Shown: positions 34,241 through 43,350 of the stretch, piece after piece | How positions within the stretch are numbered: the stretch's first letter is position 1 | How the letters are laid out: every line of letters begins with the position of its first letter | NCBI GenBank assembly: GCA_050260375.1 | Contig: JBLNCA010000039.1 | Coordinates: forward strand, 1 to 64,000 | Length of the DNA: 64,000 bases | Direction: 5' to 3' | Origin: DTFZ01 sp050260375 | GTDB taxonomy: Bacteria; Bacillota; Clostridia; Christensenellales; SZUA-584 | Program-made: the position numbers and the translations under genes | The notes under the pieces: model-generated | What the model saw: only the letters and a program-made list of their open reading frames with translations | What the model was told of the DNA's origin: nothing | Databases searched by the model: none

Positions 34241-35763
34241 CCGACATTCCCCCTTTTCGCTCCGGCCATATAAAGTCCGAGCTCGTTTTCCGTGACCTCG
34301 GAAGGTTTCACATTTGCCACGATCTGGCCCTCATACATCACGAGTATCCTGTCGGCAAGCTGCATGACCTCCGAGAGTTCAAACGACACCACGAGCACGG
34401 CCTTGCCGTTGTCCCGCGCGTCTACTATTTTTCGGTGCATGTATTCTATTGCGCCCACGTCCAAGCCGCGCGTAGGCTGTACGGCAAGTAAAAGCTCGGG
34501 ATCCCGGCTTATCTCCCGCGCGACTATCGCTTTTTGCTGGTTGCCGCCCGACATGCTGCGCGCTGTTGTTTTTGGCCCTTCGCTGCATCGGATATCAAAT
34601 TTATCTATCAGGCTTTGCGCGTAACTTTTAATCGCGTCCTTTTTCAAGAAGCCGCGCGACTGAAAGCGGGGCTCGAAATATTGCAGCAGAACAAGGTTCT
34701 CACCCAGCGTATAGTCGAGTATCAAGCCGTATTTATGCCTGTCCTCGGGTATATGAGACATGCCGTGGGTATTGCGGTAACGTATTGACTTATTGGTTAT
34801 CGTTTCGCCCCTGAGTTTTATCGTGCCGCTGTCCGCGCGAATCAAACCCGACAACGCGTATATGAGTTCGGATTGCCCGTTGCCGTCCACGCCGGCTATG
34901 CAGACTATCTCGCCCTCGTGCACCTTAAGGCTTAGGTTATGAACTTTGTTCTTTTTGGAGCCCTCGCTTTTTACAGTCAGGTTATCAACCTCAAGCACGG
35001 GGCTGCCCGGCTGTTTCTCTTTCTTGTCGACCTGAAGAATGACCTTGCGGCCTACCATCATTTCCGACATCTGTTCTATCGTTACGTCGGCAACGTCGAC
35101 AGTGCCGACGCATTTTCCCAGCCGCAGCACCGTACAGCGGTCTGCTACCCGCTTGATTTCCTCGAGTTTGTGCGTTATGAATATTATCGACTTGCCTTTG
35201 GCGGCGAGGTTCTTCATAATACCCATCAACTCTCCTACCTCCTGAGGCGTCAATACCGCTGTCGGCTCGTCGAATATGAGTATTTCGTTGTCACGGTAAA
35301 GCATCTTGAGTATTTCCACTCTTTGCTGCATTCCTACAGTAATGTCCGAAATCAGAGCGTCAGGGTCGATGCTGAGGCTGTACTGCTTCGATATATCCAT
35401 TACCTTTTTGCGTGCAATGTCGAGATTAATAAAGCCGCCTTTAGTCGTTTCCACGCCCAGTATTATGTTTTGCAGCACCGTAAAATTGTGTACGAGCATA
35501 AAATGCTGGTGCACCATGCCTATGCCCAGCTCATTGGCCATTTTTGGCCCTGATATCGTTACTTCTTTGCCTCGGAGGACGATGCTTCCGCTTTCCGGCT
35601 TATACATTCCGAACAAAACACTCATCAGAGTGCTCTTGCCTGCACCGTTCTCGCCAAGCAGCGCGTGAATCTCGCCTTTTTTCACCTTGAGAGTGACATT
35701 GTCATTTGCACGGATACCTGGGAACTCCTTGACGATATTGTTCATTTCGATAATATAATCCAA
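34237..35763 (-). CDS. Nucleoside ABC importer ATPase (YufO family)
   Basis: This double-domain ATPase has about 508 residues. The first half has Walker A GENGAGKST, signature ITVGMQQRVEI and Walker B EILIFDEPTAVL. The second half has MSGGNQQK but ends AVQPTRGLD, with Gln for the catalytic Glu, which is normal for this subfamily. I start it at the TTG at 35763, five bases after GAGGTGA. A GTG at 35772 or the ATG at 35745 are alternatives. It is separated from the binding-protein gene by a 300-bp gap with a hairpin and a repeat. Confidence 0.88.
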   Translation of the reverse strand: MDYIIEMNNIVKEFPGIRANDNVTLKVKKGEIHALLGENGAGKSTLMSVLFGMYKPESGSIVLRGKEVTISGPKMANELGIGMVHQHFMLVHNFTVLQNIILGVETTKGGFINLDIARKKVMDISKQYSLSIDPDALISDITVGMQQRVEILKMLYRDNEILIFDEPTAVLTPQEVGELMGIMKNLAAKGKSIIFITHKLEEIKRVADRCTVLRLGKCVGTVDVADVTIEQMSEMMVGRKVILQVDKKEKQPGSPVLEVDNLTVKSEGSKKNKVHNLSLKVHEGEIVCIAGVDGNGQSELIYALSGLIRADSGTIKLRGETITNKSIRYRNTHGMSHIPEDRHKYGLILDYTLGENLVLLQYFEPRFQSRGFLKKDAIKSYAQSLIDKFDIRCSEGPKTTARSMSGGNQQKAIVAREISRDPELLLAVQPTRGLDVGAIEYMHRKIVDARDNGKAVLVVSFELSEVMQLADRILVMYEGQIVANVKPSEVTENELGLYMAGAKRGNVG

Positions 35764-35984
35764 GCGTTTCACCTCTTAATTCTGCAGTATCGGTACCGTA
35801 AGGCTTTTTCTCCGCTCCCGGCCTACGGTATAAGCAAAATGTGCAGCGGATAGAATGAACGTAAATGAATGCTCTTGTATTTATCCGGGTTTTTAAAGAT
35901 CTTAAAGCGTGCCTGCTGTTACTGTGTATTATTCCCAAAAAACTCGCAGCTTTTATGGAGATGTTTTATCTACACCCCGTTATT

Positions 35985-36022
35985 CACACCAAATCAAATC
36001 TCACGTCTTGATGGGGACCCCG
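35985..36022 (-). repeat. Degenerate palindromic repeat copy
   Basis: On the minus strand ACGGGGTCCCCATCAAG, a loop and a decayed right arm (GATTTGATTTGGTGTGAA). It lies in the gap between the binding-protein and ATPase genes; the rest of 35773-35984 shows nothing clear. Confidence 0.65.
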
Positions 36023-36030
36023 TATAAACA

Positions 36031-36060
36031 GCGGGAAGGCGCCAAAAAGCTCCTTCCCGC
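36031..36060 (-). terminator. Hairpin after the binding-protein gene, probably partial terminator
   Basis: GCGGGAAGG and CCTTCCCGC form a 9-bp stem directly after the bmpA stop. The following minus-strand sequence is T-rich but has no long run. It would let some polymerase pass, giving more binding protein than ATPase and permease. Confidence 0.6.
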
Positions 36061-36080
36061 CAACGTTTATAACCCGTATG

Positions 36081-37178
36081 TTAATCTGTTACTTCGGTAA
36101 CCTTAACTTTCTTAAGGCCAAAATCGGCTATTTTTGCATCTATCGAGTTGTTTATTTTATATTTGCCGCTCTTGACGGCTTCGAAAATGGCCTCGTAATC
36201 CTCCGTAGTAAATTTACGCCACTTGCTGGTATCCGTTGTCATTCCGACGCCGTTGTTCGAAGAGTTCGCATGGATTGTGCGTCCGCCTTCGAAAGTGCCG
36301 TCATAGAAGGCTTTAAGGCCGTCCTGAACCGCGTTGCCCAGCATCTTCATCGCTGAAGCGATAACCGTTGGAGATTCGCCGCTCTGATCGACGTCAACAC
36401 CGATGACATATTTATCGGTCGAAGCTTCCGCAGCCGACATTACAGAGTTGCCTACGCTGCCGCCCGCCGCGAATATTATCTCGGTGCCCGACTCATACCA
36501 GCCCGCCGCTCTCGCCTGATTCTCAGGCGTTGCGGCAAAATCGCCGGAATAATTGTACATTATGGAGATAGAACCGTCCGGAAGGCCCATCTCGGTAGCA
36601 GCCGCTTCGGCGCCCTGTACGAAACCGTAGCCGTAACGCACAACCGCAGGAACCGACTGTCCGCCCTGGTAGCCAAGCTTCGTAAAGCCGTCCTTGACAG
36701 CGGCGTAGCCCGCATAGAAACCAACCTCGTCCTCAGCAAAAATGAAGCAGAGTACGTTGGACTCGGTTTTATAGGTCGCATAGTCTGGGGTATGGGGTTC
36801 TCCGTCGATCAGTATGAACTTCACGTCGGGATATTTTGTCTGGGCTTCGTAGACAGCGGATTCGAACAGGAAACCCGGGCAAACTATTATTTTCGCTCCG
36901 CCCTTGACCGCAAGATCAATAGAAGCGAGATAAGCGGCGTCGGATACCTCCGTAGGTTTATAATACTGTTTGGTTTTACCGTTGGCATCCGCAAACGCCT
37001 TTATGCCTTCCCAAGTCCCCTGGTTGAATGACTTGTCGTCGATAGTGCCTTTGTCGGTTATCATCGCGATCTCGGCACCACCTTCTGCTGAAGCCTGAGG
37101 CGCGTTCGTGCTTGCACACCCTGCAAACATTACTACTGTAAGCACTACAGCAACAACAATTGCCAATAGTTTTTTCAT
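36081..37178 (-). CDS. bmpA: BMP-family nucleoside-binding lipoprotein
   Basis: This 365-residue basic-membrane-protein/PnrA-type lipoprotein is the substrate-binding part of a nucleoside ABC importer. The signal sequence ends at VVMFAGCAS, with lipid-bearing Cys21. Residues after it include AMITDKGTIDDKSFNQGTW, the family's ligand-site start, and INNSIDAKIADFG near the end. AGGAGG lies before the ATG. Neighbouring tdk, read the other way, fits nucleoside salvage. Confidence 0.9.
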   Translation of the reverse strand: MKKLLAIVVAVVLTVVMFAGCASTNAPQASAEGGAEIAMITDKGTIDDKSFNQGTWEGIKAFADANGKTKQYYKPTEVSDAAYLASIDLAVKGGAKIIVCPGFLFESAVYEAQTKYPDVKFILIDGEPHTPDYATYKTESNVLCFIFAEDEVGFYAGYAAVKDGFTKLGYQGGQSVPAVVRYGYGFVQGAEAAATEMGLPDGSISIMYNYSGDFAATPENQARAAGWYESGTEIIFAAGGSVGNSVMSAAEASTDKYVIGVDVDQSGESPTVIASAMKMLGNAVQDGLKAFYDGTFEGGRTIHANSSNNGVGMTTDTSKWRKFTTEDYEAIFEAVKSGKYKINNSIDAKIADFGLKKVKVTEVTD

Positions 37179-37228
37179 TTGTATCCTCCTATTTGTTTAA
37201 CATTATTTGGCCAAAGCTACCAAAGATA

Positions 37229-37257
37229 ATTCTAGCACAATCAAGTATTATTTACAA
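37229..37257 (-). promoter_or_regulatory. Promoter of the BMP importer operon
   Basis: On the minus strand TTGTAA (37257-37252), a 17-bp spacer and TAGAAT (37234-37229), about 50 bp before the ATG. Confidence 0.55.
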
Positions 37258-37326
37258 TCGTTCAAAGGTAAATTTGTCAGAATATTCAACATAATAACAT
37301 GCTAACACGCTGGAAGAAACGGCATG

Positions 37327-37355
37327 TTGTTTGGCGGCATGCCGCGTGATATAAT
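37327..37355 (+). promoter_or_regulatory. Promoter of tdk
   Basis: TTGTTT (37327-37332), a 17-bp spacer containing GGCGGCATGCCGC, and a perfect TATAAT (37350-37355), some 30 bp before the tdk start. The palindrome in the spacer could be a regulator site. Confidence 0.6.
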
Positions 37356-37386
37356 CAATAAATAAAAAAAGATTACGGAGTGGCGC

Positions 37387-38037
37387 ATGGCGAAGCTTTT
37401 TTTACGTTACGCGGTTATGAACGCGGGGAAATCGACTCAGCTGCTGCAGATTGCATATGACTACGAGAAGAACAACGGCCGCAAAATATTATGCCTGAAG
37501 CCCCGTATAGACAAAAAGGCGGACAGGTATATAATAAGCCGCTTAGAGGACGGCATAGTAAAGCGCGAAGCGGATTTCCTTACGGAGTCTGACGAAGGCT
37601 GGCTTTATGAGCGCATATACGAGACAAAGAAAGCCGCCGACGCTGCGGGCGAGCCGATAGCCGTGATACTGATAGACGAGGCGCAGTTTTTAAGCAAGGC
37701 AAACGTGTGGGACTTAGCGCGCGTCGTCGCATACCTTGACATACCCGTAATATGCTTCGCGCTTAAAGTGGACGCATTCGGCAACCCGTTTGAGGGCAGC
37801 TCGTACCTTTTCGCGCTCGCGCAGGATATAGAAGAGGTGACCACGCGCGCGATATGCCGTTTTTCCGAAAAGCCCAGGAAAGCGACGCTGCACCTGCGTA
37901 CGGTGGAAGGAGCGCCGGTGTTTTCGGGCGAGCAGGTATCGATAGAAGACGACAAGGAGATAAAGTATTATCCCATCTGCCTTTCGGAATATATAAAGCG
38001 TTACGACGAAGCAAAGGGTATAAAAGTCAAAAAATGA
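37387..38037 (+). CDS. tdk: Thymidine kinase (type II)
   Basis: This 216-residue kinase phosphorylates thymidine with ATP in DNA precursor salvage. The P-loop reads YAVMNAGKSTQLL, as in the E. coli-type enzymes, and the catalytic DEAQFL segment and the lasso region (FEGSSYLFALAQ) are present. The zinc-binding part is altered: where the E. coli enzyme has CFCGRKA and CRKHY, this one has CRFSEKPRKA and CLSEY, so at least two zinc ligands are missing. The fold may be held together without zinc. It is followed 16 bp later by a PdxA-family gene. Confidence 0.87.
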   Translation: MAKLFLRYAVMNAGKSTQLLQIAYDYEKNNGRKILCLKPRIDKKADRYIISRLEDGIVKREADFLTESDEGWLYERIYETKKAADAAGEPIAVILIDEAQFLSKANVWDLARVVAYLDIPVICFALKVDAFGNPFEGSSYLFALAQDIEEVTTRAICRFSEKPRKATLHLRTVEGAPVFSGEQVSIEDDKEIKYYPICLSEYIKRYDEAKGIKVKK

Positions 38038-38053
38038 TTATTCGGGGGACAAA

Positions 38054-39055
38054 ATGAACAGGCCTTTGATAGGAATACCGCTGGGCGACCCGGCAGGAGT
38101 GGGCCCTGAGATAGTCGTAAAGGCGCTAAAGGCAGGCAGCCTCTATGAGCGCTGCCGGCCGGTGGTTATAGGGGACAGCGGCGTCGTCAGGAATGCGCTT
38201 AAAATCTGCTCTGCTGAATCAAACGTCAATGTTATAGATTCGCCGGAGCAGGGCGCATATACAGAGGGTACGATAGACGTTATCGACCTTGGCAACGTCG
38301 ATTTAAACGAGCTTAAAATCGGCAGGGTGCAGGCTTTAGGAGGCAAAGCGGCGTTCGAGTATATAAAGCGGTCGGTTGAGCTGGCGCTTGCGGGGCATAT
38401 AGACGCGATAGCCACCACGCCGATAAACAAAGAGTCTTTAAAAGCCGCGGGCGTTCCTTTTATCGGCCACACCGAAATACTAGCAGGGCTTACGGGAACA
38501 AAGGACCCGCTGACGATGTTTGAGGTAAAAGGCCTGCGCGTGTTCTTTTTGAGCAGGCATGTTTCGCTAAAAAAAGCGTGCGAAATGGTAACGAAGGAGA
38601 GGATACTTGACTACATAGAGCGCTGTACAAAGGCGCTTGAGCGCCTCGGCGTAACCGAAGGCACGATGGCCGTGGCGGGCCTGAATCCGCACAGCGGAGA
38701 GCACGGCCTTTTCGGGGACGAGGAAGTAATGGAAGTCGAGCCCGCGGTAAAAGAGGCGCAATCGCGCGGATACAATGTCGCCGGGCCTGTTTCGGCCGAT
38801 TCGGTGTTCCATCTCGCGCTGCAGGGCAGGTACAACTCGGTGCTATCGCTGTACCACGACCAGGGCCATATAGCCACCAAGACGCTCGACTTTGAGCGGA
38901 CTATAGCCATTACCAACGGTTTGCCGTTCCTGCGCACGTCGGTAGACCACGGCACGGCGTTCGACATAGCGGGCACGGGAGTTGCCAGCGAAGTAAGCAT
39001 GACGGAGGCAATACTGCTTGCGGCGAAATATTCGCCGGGCTATAACAGGCAGTGA
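38054..39055 (+). CDS. pdxA: PdxA-family 4-phospho-hydroxyacid dehydrogenase
   Basis: This 333-residue NAD-dependent dehydrogenase of the PdxA family oxidatively decarboxylates 4-hydroxythreonine-4-phosphate (vitamin B6 synthesis), or D-threonate/D-erythronate-4-phosphate in the PdxA2 branch. GIPLGDPAGVGPEI, the metal-binding GHTE and YHDQGHI and the GLNPHSGEHGLFGDEE segment are all intact. No other B6 or threonate-kinase gene is nearby, so the choice between the two roles is open. It lies 16 bp after tdk and ends at a terminator, so the two are likely co-transcribed. Confidence 0.87.
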   Translation: MNRPLIGIPLGDPAGVGPEIVVKALKAGSLYERCRPVVIGDSGVVRNALKICSAESNVNVIDSPEQGAYTEGTIDVIDLGNVDLNELKIGRVQALGGKAAFEYIKRSVELALAGHIDAIATTPINKESLKAAGVPFIGHTEILAGLTGTKDPLTMFEVKGLRVFFLSRHVSLKKACEMVTKERILDYIERCTKALERLGVTEGTMAVAGLNPHSGEHGLFGDEEVMEVEPAVKEAQSRGYNVAGPVSADSVFHLALQGRYNSVLSLYHDQGHIATKTLDFERTIAITNGLPFLRTSVDHGTAFDIAGTGVASEVSMTEAILLAAKYSPGYNRQ

Positions 39056-39069
39056 TATGTTTTGAAGTT

Positions 39070-39104
39070 AAGCCCCTCCGGAACAGCAGTCGGCAGGGGC
39101 TTTT
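39070..39104 (+). terminator. Rho-independent terminator after pdxA
   Basis: AAGCCCCT pairs with AGGGGCTT and is followed by TTTTG. It ends the tdk-pdxA transcript. Confidence 0.8.
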
Positions 39105-39158
39105 GTATAACGACGTTTTTCTTATATAACATACGATGGATTTTCAGGAGAATTTACG

Positions 39159-41090
39159 GTGGTAACATTATCGCTTAAAAACTTAAAATTCAGCTTTGGA
39201 GCGGAACAGGTGATTAAAGACGTCTCTTTAACGCTGACCGACGACATGCGCATGGGGCTTGTAGGACCCAACGGCGCGGGAAAGACGACGCTGCTGCGCA
39301 TAGTCTGCGGCGAACTGACGCCTGACGGAGGCACGGTAAGCCTGCCCGGCGGCTCAGTTGTCGGTTACCTCCCGCAGGAGACGGGCTCGGGCACAGAAGC
39401 AACCGTCTGGCAGACGATGCTGGAGGTTTTCGACGAGGCGTTCGCACTGGAGGAGCGCATGCGCGACCTGGAGCGTGCTATGGAAGAAGCGTCCGCCGAC
39501 CCGGATAAATGGGACAAAGTATCGCGCGAGTATGAGAAAGTTACAAGAGCGTTTGAGCGCGCGGGCGGGTACGGTTATAAAAGCGCCATAGCGGGCGTGC
39601 TTAAAGGCCTCGGGCTGGGCGAGGAATTCTACGAACAGAGAGTCAACACGCTGTCGGGCGGACAGCGCTCGCGGCTGATGCTGGCAAGGCTTTTGCTTTC
39701 AAAGCCCACGGTGCTGCTGCTCGACGAGCCTACTAACCATCTTGATATGGAAGCGTCGCTCTGGCTCGAAAACTATCTGAAAACATGGCAGGGAAGTGTG
39801 ATAATAGTATCGCACGACAGGTGGTTTTTAGACCAGGTTTGCACGCACATAGGCGAATTGCTGGATGGAAAAGTAGAAACATATATCGGAAACTATACGT
39901 CTTTTTACGCACAGAGGCAGGAAAAAATTAAGCTGGCGCAAAAGGCGTATGAGCTCGGACAAAGGGAATACAACAGGCAGAAGAAGATAATAGAACAGTA
40001 CAATGCGTGGGGCAGGATAAACGGCGGCAACAACTTTAAAAAAGCAAAGTCAAGGGAAAAGCTGCTTGCCAAGATGGAGTTTGCCGAAAAAGCGCCGGGC
40101 GAGAGAAGGAAGATGGGGTTAAAGCTGGACGCATCTTTGCGCGGAGGCAACGACGTGCTTACGGCGGAAGGCCTCGGCATGGCGTTCGAAGGAACGCCGC
40201 TGTTCTCTGGGGTAGCTTTTAGCCTTAAAAAGGGCGACAGGGCGGCGCTTATCGGCCCCAACGGCGTAGGCAAAACTACGCTGCTGCGCATAATCGCGTC
40301 AAGGCTTGCACCATTGGAGGGGCAGGTAAGATACGGCGCGGGCATAGAAGCGGGCTATTACGACCAGCTGCTCGAAACGCTTAACGCAAATAATACGGTG
40401 ATAGAGGAGATGCGCGACGCGTTCCCCGCCATGACTGACGGCGAACTGCGCAACATTTTAGCATCGTTTCTTTTCTGCGGGGACGATGTGTTCAAGAGCA
40501 TTTCTGCGCTCTCGGGAGGGGAGAAGGGGCGGCTCTCGCTACTCAAGCTCATGATGAAAAAGGGCAACCTGCTGCTGCTCGACGAGCCTACCAACCACCT
40601 CGACATGGACAGCCGCGAGGTGCTGGAGAGCGCGCTGGCGGATTTCGACGGCACGGTGCTGTTCATCAGCCACGACAGGTATTTCATCAACAAGGTTGCG
40701 ACGCGTATACTCGACATGAAAGACGGCGGTATAGAACAATTCGAAGGCAACTGGTCGGACTACCTTGAGCAGCTCGAGTGCAGAAAATTAAAAGAGTCGG
40801 AGCCGGCCGACTCGGGGCTTACTAAGACCGAAGCGGCGAAGCTCAAACGGGCCGAGAAAGAACGCGAGCAGAGGGTAAAGCAAGCGCAGGAGCGCGTAAA
40901 ACGCATTGAGCAGGCTATAGAAGCGCAGGAAGCGCGGCTCGCCGAGATAGAGGCGCTGCTTGCCGACCCCGCGGCGTTGAGCGCGGAGCGGCTTATAGAG
41001 CTTTCCGGCGAGCATGAACGCACGCGGAAAACCACGGACGATTTGATACTGGAATGGGAGGCCGCGCAGGAGGCCGCGAATGAAGCGTGA
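39159..41090 (+). CDS. ABC-F family ATPase
   Basis: This 643-residue soluble protein has two ABC ATPase domains and no membrane part, as in the ABC-F translation factors (Uup, EttA, antibiotic-resistance forms) that act on the ribosome. Walker A motifs are GPNGAGKTT and GPNGVGKTT, signatures LSGGQRSRL and LSGGEKGRL, and both Walker B motifs read LLLLDEPTNHLDM. Between them is the linker (AQRQEKIKLAQKAYELG), and the C-terminus is a charged coiled coil (about residues 560-643) like that of Uup. The GTG start has AGGAG nine bases upstream. Confidence 0.92.
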   Translation: MVTLSLKNLKFSFGAEQVIKDVSLTLTDDMRMGLVGPNGAGKTTLLRIVCGELTPDGGTVSLPGGSVVGYLPQETGSGTEATVWQTMLEVFDEAFALEERMRDLERAMEEASADPDKWDKVSREYEKVTRAFERAGGYGYKSAIAGVLKGLGLGEEFYEQRVNTLSGGQRSRLMLARLLLSKPTVLLLDEPTNHLDMEASLWLENYLKTWQGSVIIVSHDRWFLDQVCTHIGELLDGKVETYIGNYTSFYAQRQEKIKLAQKAYELGQREYNRQKKIIEQYNAWGRINGGNNFKKAKSREKLLAKMEFAEKAPGERRKMGLKLDASLRGGNDVLTAEGLGMAFEGTPLFSGVAFSLKKGDRAALIGPNGVGKTTLLRIIASRLAPLEGQVRYGAGIEAGYYDQLLETLNANNTVIEEMRDAFPAMTDGELRNILASFLFCGDDVFKSISALSGGEKGRLSLLKLMMKKGNLLLLDEPTNHLDMDSREVLESALADFDGTVLFISHDRYFINKVATRILDMKDGGIEQFEGNWSDYLEQLECRKLKESEPADSGLTKTEAAKLKRAEKEREQRVKQAQERVKRIEQAIEAQEARLAEIEALLADPAALSAERLIELSGEHERTRKTTDDLILEWEAAQEAANEA

Positions 41091-41339
41091 GGATTCCGTG
41101 ATAGAAATACGGTACACCCGCCCGGACGACGCCAAGGCTCTCGGCGAGATACAGTCGTCGTCGTGGAGAGCCGCGTATAAAGATATCGTGCCGGACGACG
41201 TGCCCGCGGCTTACGCGCCCGAGGCAAGCTGCTGCCGCAGGCCTATGGCGCCCTCGGTCAGTATAAGCGGGCTGTTATTGAAACAATCGGTAAAGCTGCG
41301 TTTTTGCATAAAGGCCTTTCAGGTATAATTTCTAAGTAA
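41080..41339 (+). pseudogene. Broken GNAT acetyltransferase fused to an unrelated tail
   Basis: From 41080 a frame overlapping the ABC-F stop codon begins like a GNAT N-acetyltransferase (IEIRYTRPDDAKALGEIQ, then SSWRAAYKDIVPDD) but loses all similarity after about 45 residues. From 41223 to 41339 another frame reads like the genuine C-terminus of a different protein (LLPQAYGALGQYKRAVIETI). The acetyl-CoA-binding part is absent, so no active enzyme can be made. A deletion that joined two genes is the simplest explanation. Confidence 0.6.
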
Positions 41340-41447
41340 TTCGGCAGGGGAGGAAAAAAGTCCTTTATGAAGGGGAAAATGAGAGGGTTAAGAATTATAT
41401 TGATAATACGTATTTCTGAAGCGTAAACATAGTGTAAAGTGTCTCTA

Positions 41448-42002
41448 TCAAAATCCTAAATCACGCATCTTATTAACCTCAGAATCCCAGTCAATAATTG
41501 AGTAACGGAAGAAGTTAAATTTATCACGATTAGTTTCATAATAAGCTCTAGTAGAACGGCAAAGTATTATACATAAGCGTCTAACATTTACACGGTATCT
41601 CTTCGTTCTCTCATTATAGATTTCTGCTGCATCATGATAAATATCAAATGGTTTTTTTGATTCTAAGATAAGCTCAAAACTATCAATTTTATTGTTATTG
41701 TCTTGTATTTTATCGACATCAATATTTGGTGTTCCTTGATGTAATAAAGAATTTCTCAAGCTATAAACAACTTCCCCGCTTAGATAAGGCATCTTTATTT
41801 CACGGCATTTTTCGCAAGGGCATTGTTCATATTTGCCGATGTATTTATCATACCAAGCCTTATATCGTTGGGAAGTCATCTTTTCTTCCGGGTACTCAGC
41901 CTTACCGCATATATCTGGGAAAGTAAGCGCTAATGCTAATGCGGAAAAATAGCATTCTGCATCTAATGCTTTGTTGACATCATCAATCAATCGCAACATC
42001 AT
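41448..42002 (-). CDS. HEPN-like protein of unknown function
   Basis: This 184-residue AT-rich gene starts at the ATG at 42002, with GAGGT upstream. Visible features are an N-terminal helical part (FSALALALTFPDICGKAEYP), a CPCEKC cysteine pair and SLRNSLLHQG, which fits the RNxxxH signature of HEPN-domain RNases and abortive-infection proteins. The composition differs sharply from its neighbours and suggests transfer. It might act in defence or as part of a toxin-antitoxin pair, but no partner is seen. I do not recognise the exact family. Confidence 0.65.
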   Translation of the reverse strand: MMLRLIDDVNKALDAECYFSALALALTFPDICGKAEYPEEKMTSQRYKAWYDKYIGKYEQCPCEKCREIKMPYLSGEVVYSLRNSLLHQGTPNIDVDKIQDNNNKIDSFELILESKKPFDIYHDAAEIYNERTKRYRVNVRRLCIILCRSTRAYYETNRDKFNFFRYSIIDWDSEVNKMRDLGF

Positions 42003-42160
42003 AGGCAATACCTCATTTCTTTAAAGATTTTTGTAATAATAAAACATAACATAGTAAACATAATTAATTCCTTATCCCGACTCAAGTATTGGCAGGTTTT
42101 GTAAAATTATGGTAGGAACCCTGCCTGCACCGAGAATCAGTATTTAAAAGTGCCTATAAA

Positions 42161-42856
42161 CTAATCAATATCATCTTCTTTTCTGTCTAAATCTGTTGAA
42201 ATAACTCTTGAATAAGAATCATCCATACTGCTACAGTTTTCAAATCTAGGATCTTTAATAGAATTGTAGAAATTTGTTTTCAATATCTCTGTTGCTTTAT
42301 CAAGAGATTTACCTATCTCTACAATAGATTTTCTTAGTTCATCAGTCTCTGATATGTAAATAAGAAATCCCGCATAGTCTCCAAAAGTTATCTCCGAATC
42401 TTCTATATATTTTTTAGTGTGTTTATTAACAACTGAAGAATATTTTAATACTATTTTTAGCTTATTATCAGTGAATTTTAAAATGTCAGCAGTAATAACA
42501 TCTAAACATATAACCAACTGCTGCTTAGGATAAATAGAAATATTTATATTTGACATATTACCTAAACGGTCCTGTACTTTTTGAGGTAGTTGTTTAATAA
42601 AGTCACTAAAAATAATTCCAAATAATCTTGCTGGAACTTCACCTACATTTCTGATAACAATACAGGTAAGGCTACTTCTTATTAGTTCAAACGAGGCTTG
42701 AAGATATGGCCGCTTTTTTTCGCTTCGTTCTTTCAATAAAATTATTATTGCGGTTAGAGAAATAACTGAGCATATTGCAGATATTATTGATGCCCAATCT
42801 AATCCTCCATTTGTATCTCTTAAAACATCTATAAGTTCACGCATTAAATCTTCCAT
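42161..42856 (-). CDS. Unidentified membrane-anchored protein
   Basis: This protein of about 231 residues has one N-terminal membrane helix (WASIISAICSVISLTAIIIL) followed by a cytoplasmic region of mixed strands and helices. ATG 42856 is chosen because GGAAAAAAT precedes it; an upstream ATG at 42991 would add 45 residues with poor protein character. The gene is AT-rich, like its HEPN-like neighbour, and lies in the same small island. I do not recognise the family. Confidence 0.6.
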   Translation of the reverse strand: MEDLMRELIDVLRDTNGGLDWASIISAICSVISLTAIIILLKERSEKKRPYLQASFELIRSSLTCIVIRNVGEVPARLFGIIFSDFIKQLPQKVQDRLGNMSNINISIYPKQQLVICLDVITADILKFTDNKLKIVLKYSSVVNKHTKKYIEDSEITFGDYAGFLIYISETDELRKSIVEIGKSLDKATEILKTNFYNSIKDPRFENCSSMDDSYSRVISTDLDRKEDDID

Positions 42857-43122
42857 ATTTTTTCCAATCTGTTGTCGGGCAGGTATGCACGAAGGGGCTG
42901 GATTTATGCCCTTAACAAACAAAATTACAGTTGCTTTTTTCTCTTCCGCTTTTTTCTGTTGAGGGGCATTCTCTATAAAACAACTTTTCATGCTTGATAT
43001 AGATGCGAAATTTTAGTGTATTAAAGGAAATGGAGAATATTTGCCAAGCGTGTTTTGAGTAGGGATTTTATCTTTTCGGTTTTCATTTGATCTCTCTTTT
43101 ATCATGTATTCTCAAACTTCAG

Positions 43123-43350
43123 TTAATAGACATAATGCCCATAATCACTATTTCGACAAATATATCCAGTATCCTTTAAAATAAGCAAAATATTCTTCGC
43201 TTCGCTTGTCATTTCCAGCACATGAGTACGGTAATAAACTTCGAGAAAAGTGAAATAGTATTTCATTAAAGACAACAGTTCACGAATATGGGAATAGAAA
43301 AACGTTTTGTTGCGGTAAGATGTGCCAAGACGATAAAAAACCGCGCCGTA
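43123..43350 (-). pseudogene. Decayed gene fragment
   Basis: This minus-strand open frame of 75 sense codons has no start codon in its first third but reads like real protein (RNKTFFYSHIRELLSLMKYY and ILLILKDTGYICRNSDYGHY). It opens directly after a stop codon near the end of the membrane-protein gene at 43351. It is most likely the C-terminal remnant of an acquired gene. The family is not recognised. The stretch 42857-43122 holds nothing else that I can identify. Confidence 0.4.

Noticed and set aside
37179..37326. Purine riboswitch before the nucleoside importer
   Set aside because: The conserved purine aptamer loops were not found; only a promoter can be placed.
42857..42991. Forty-five-residue extension of the membrane-anchored protein
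   Set aside because: A better ribosome site lies before 42856, and the extension would place a charged stretch before the membrane anchor without family support. The longer form cannot be fully excluded.
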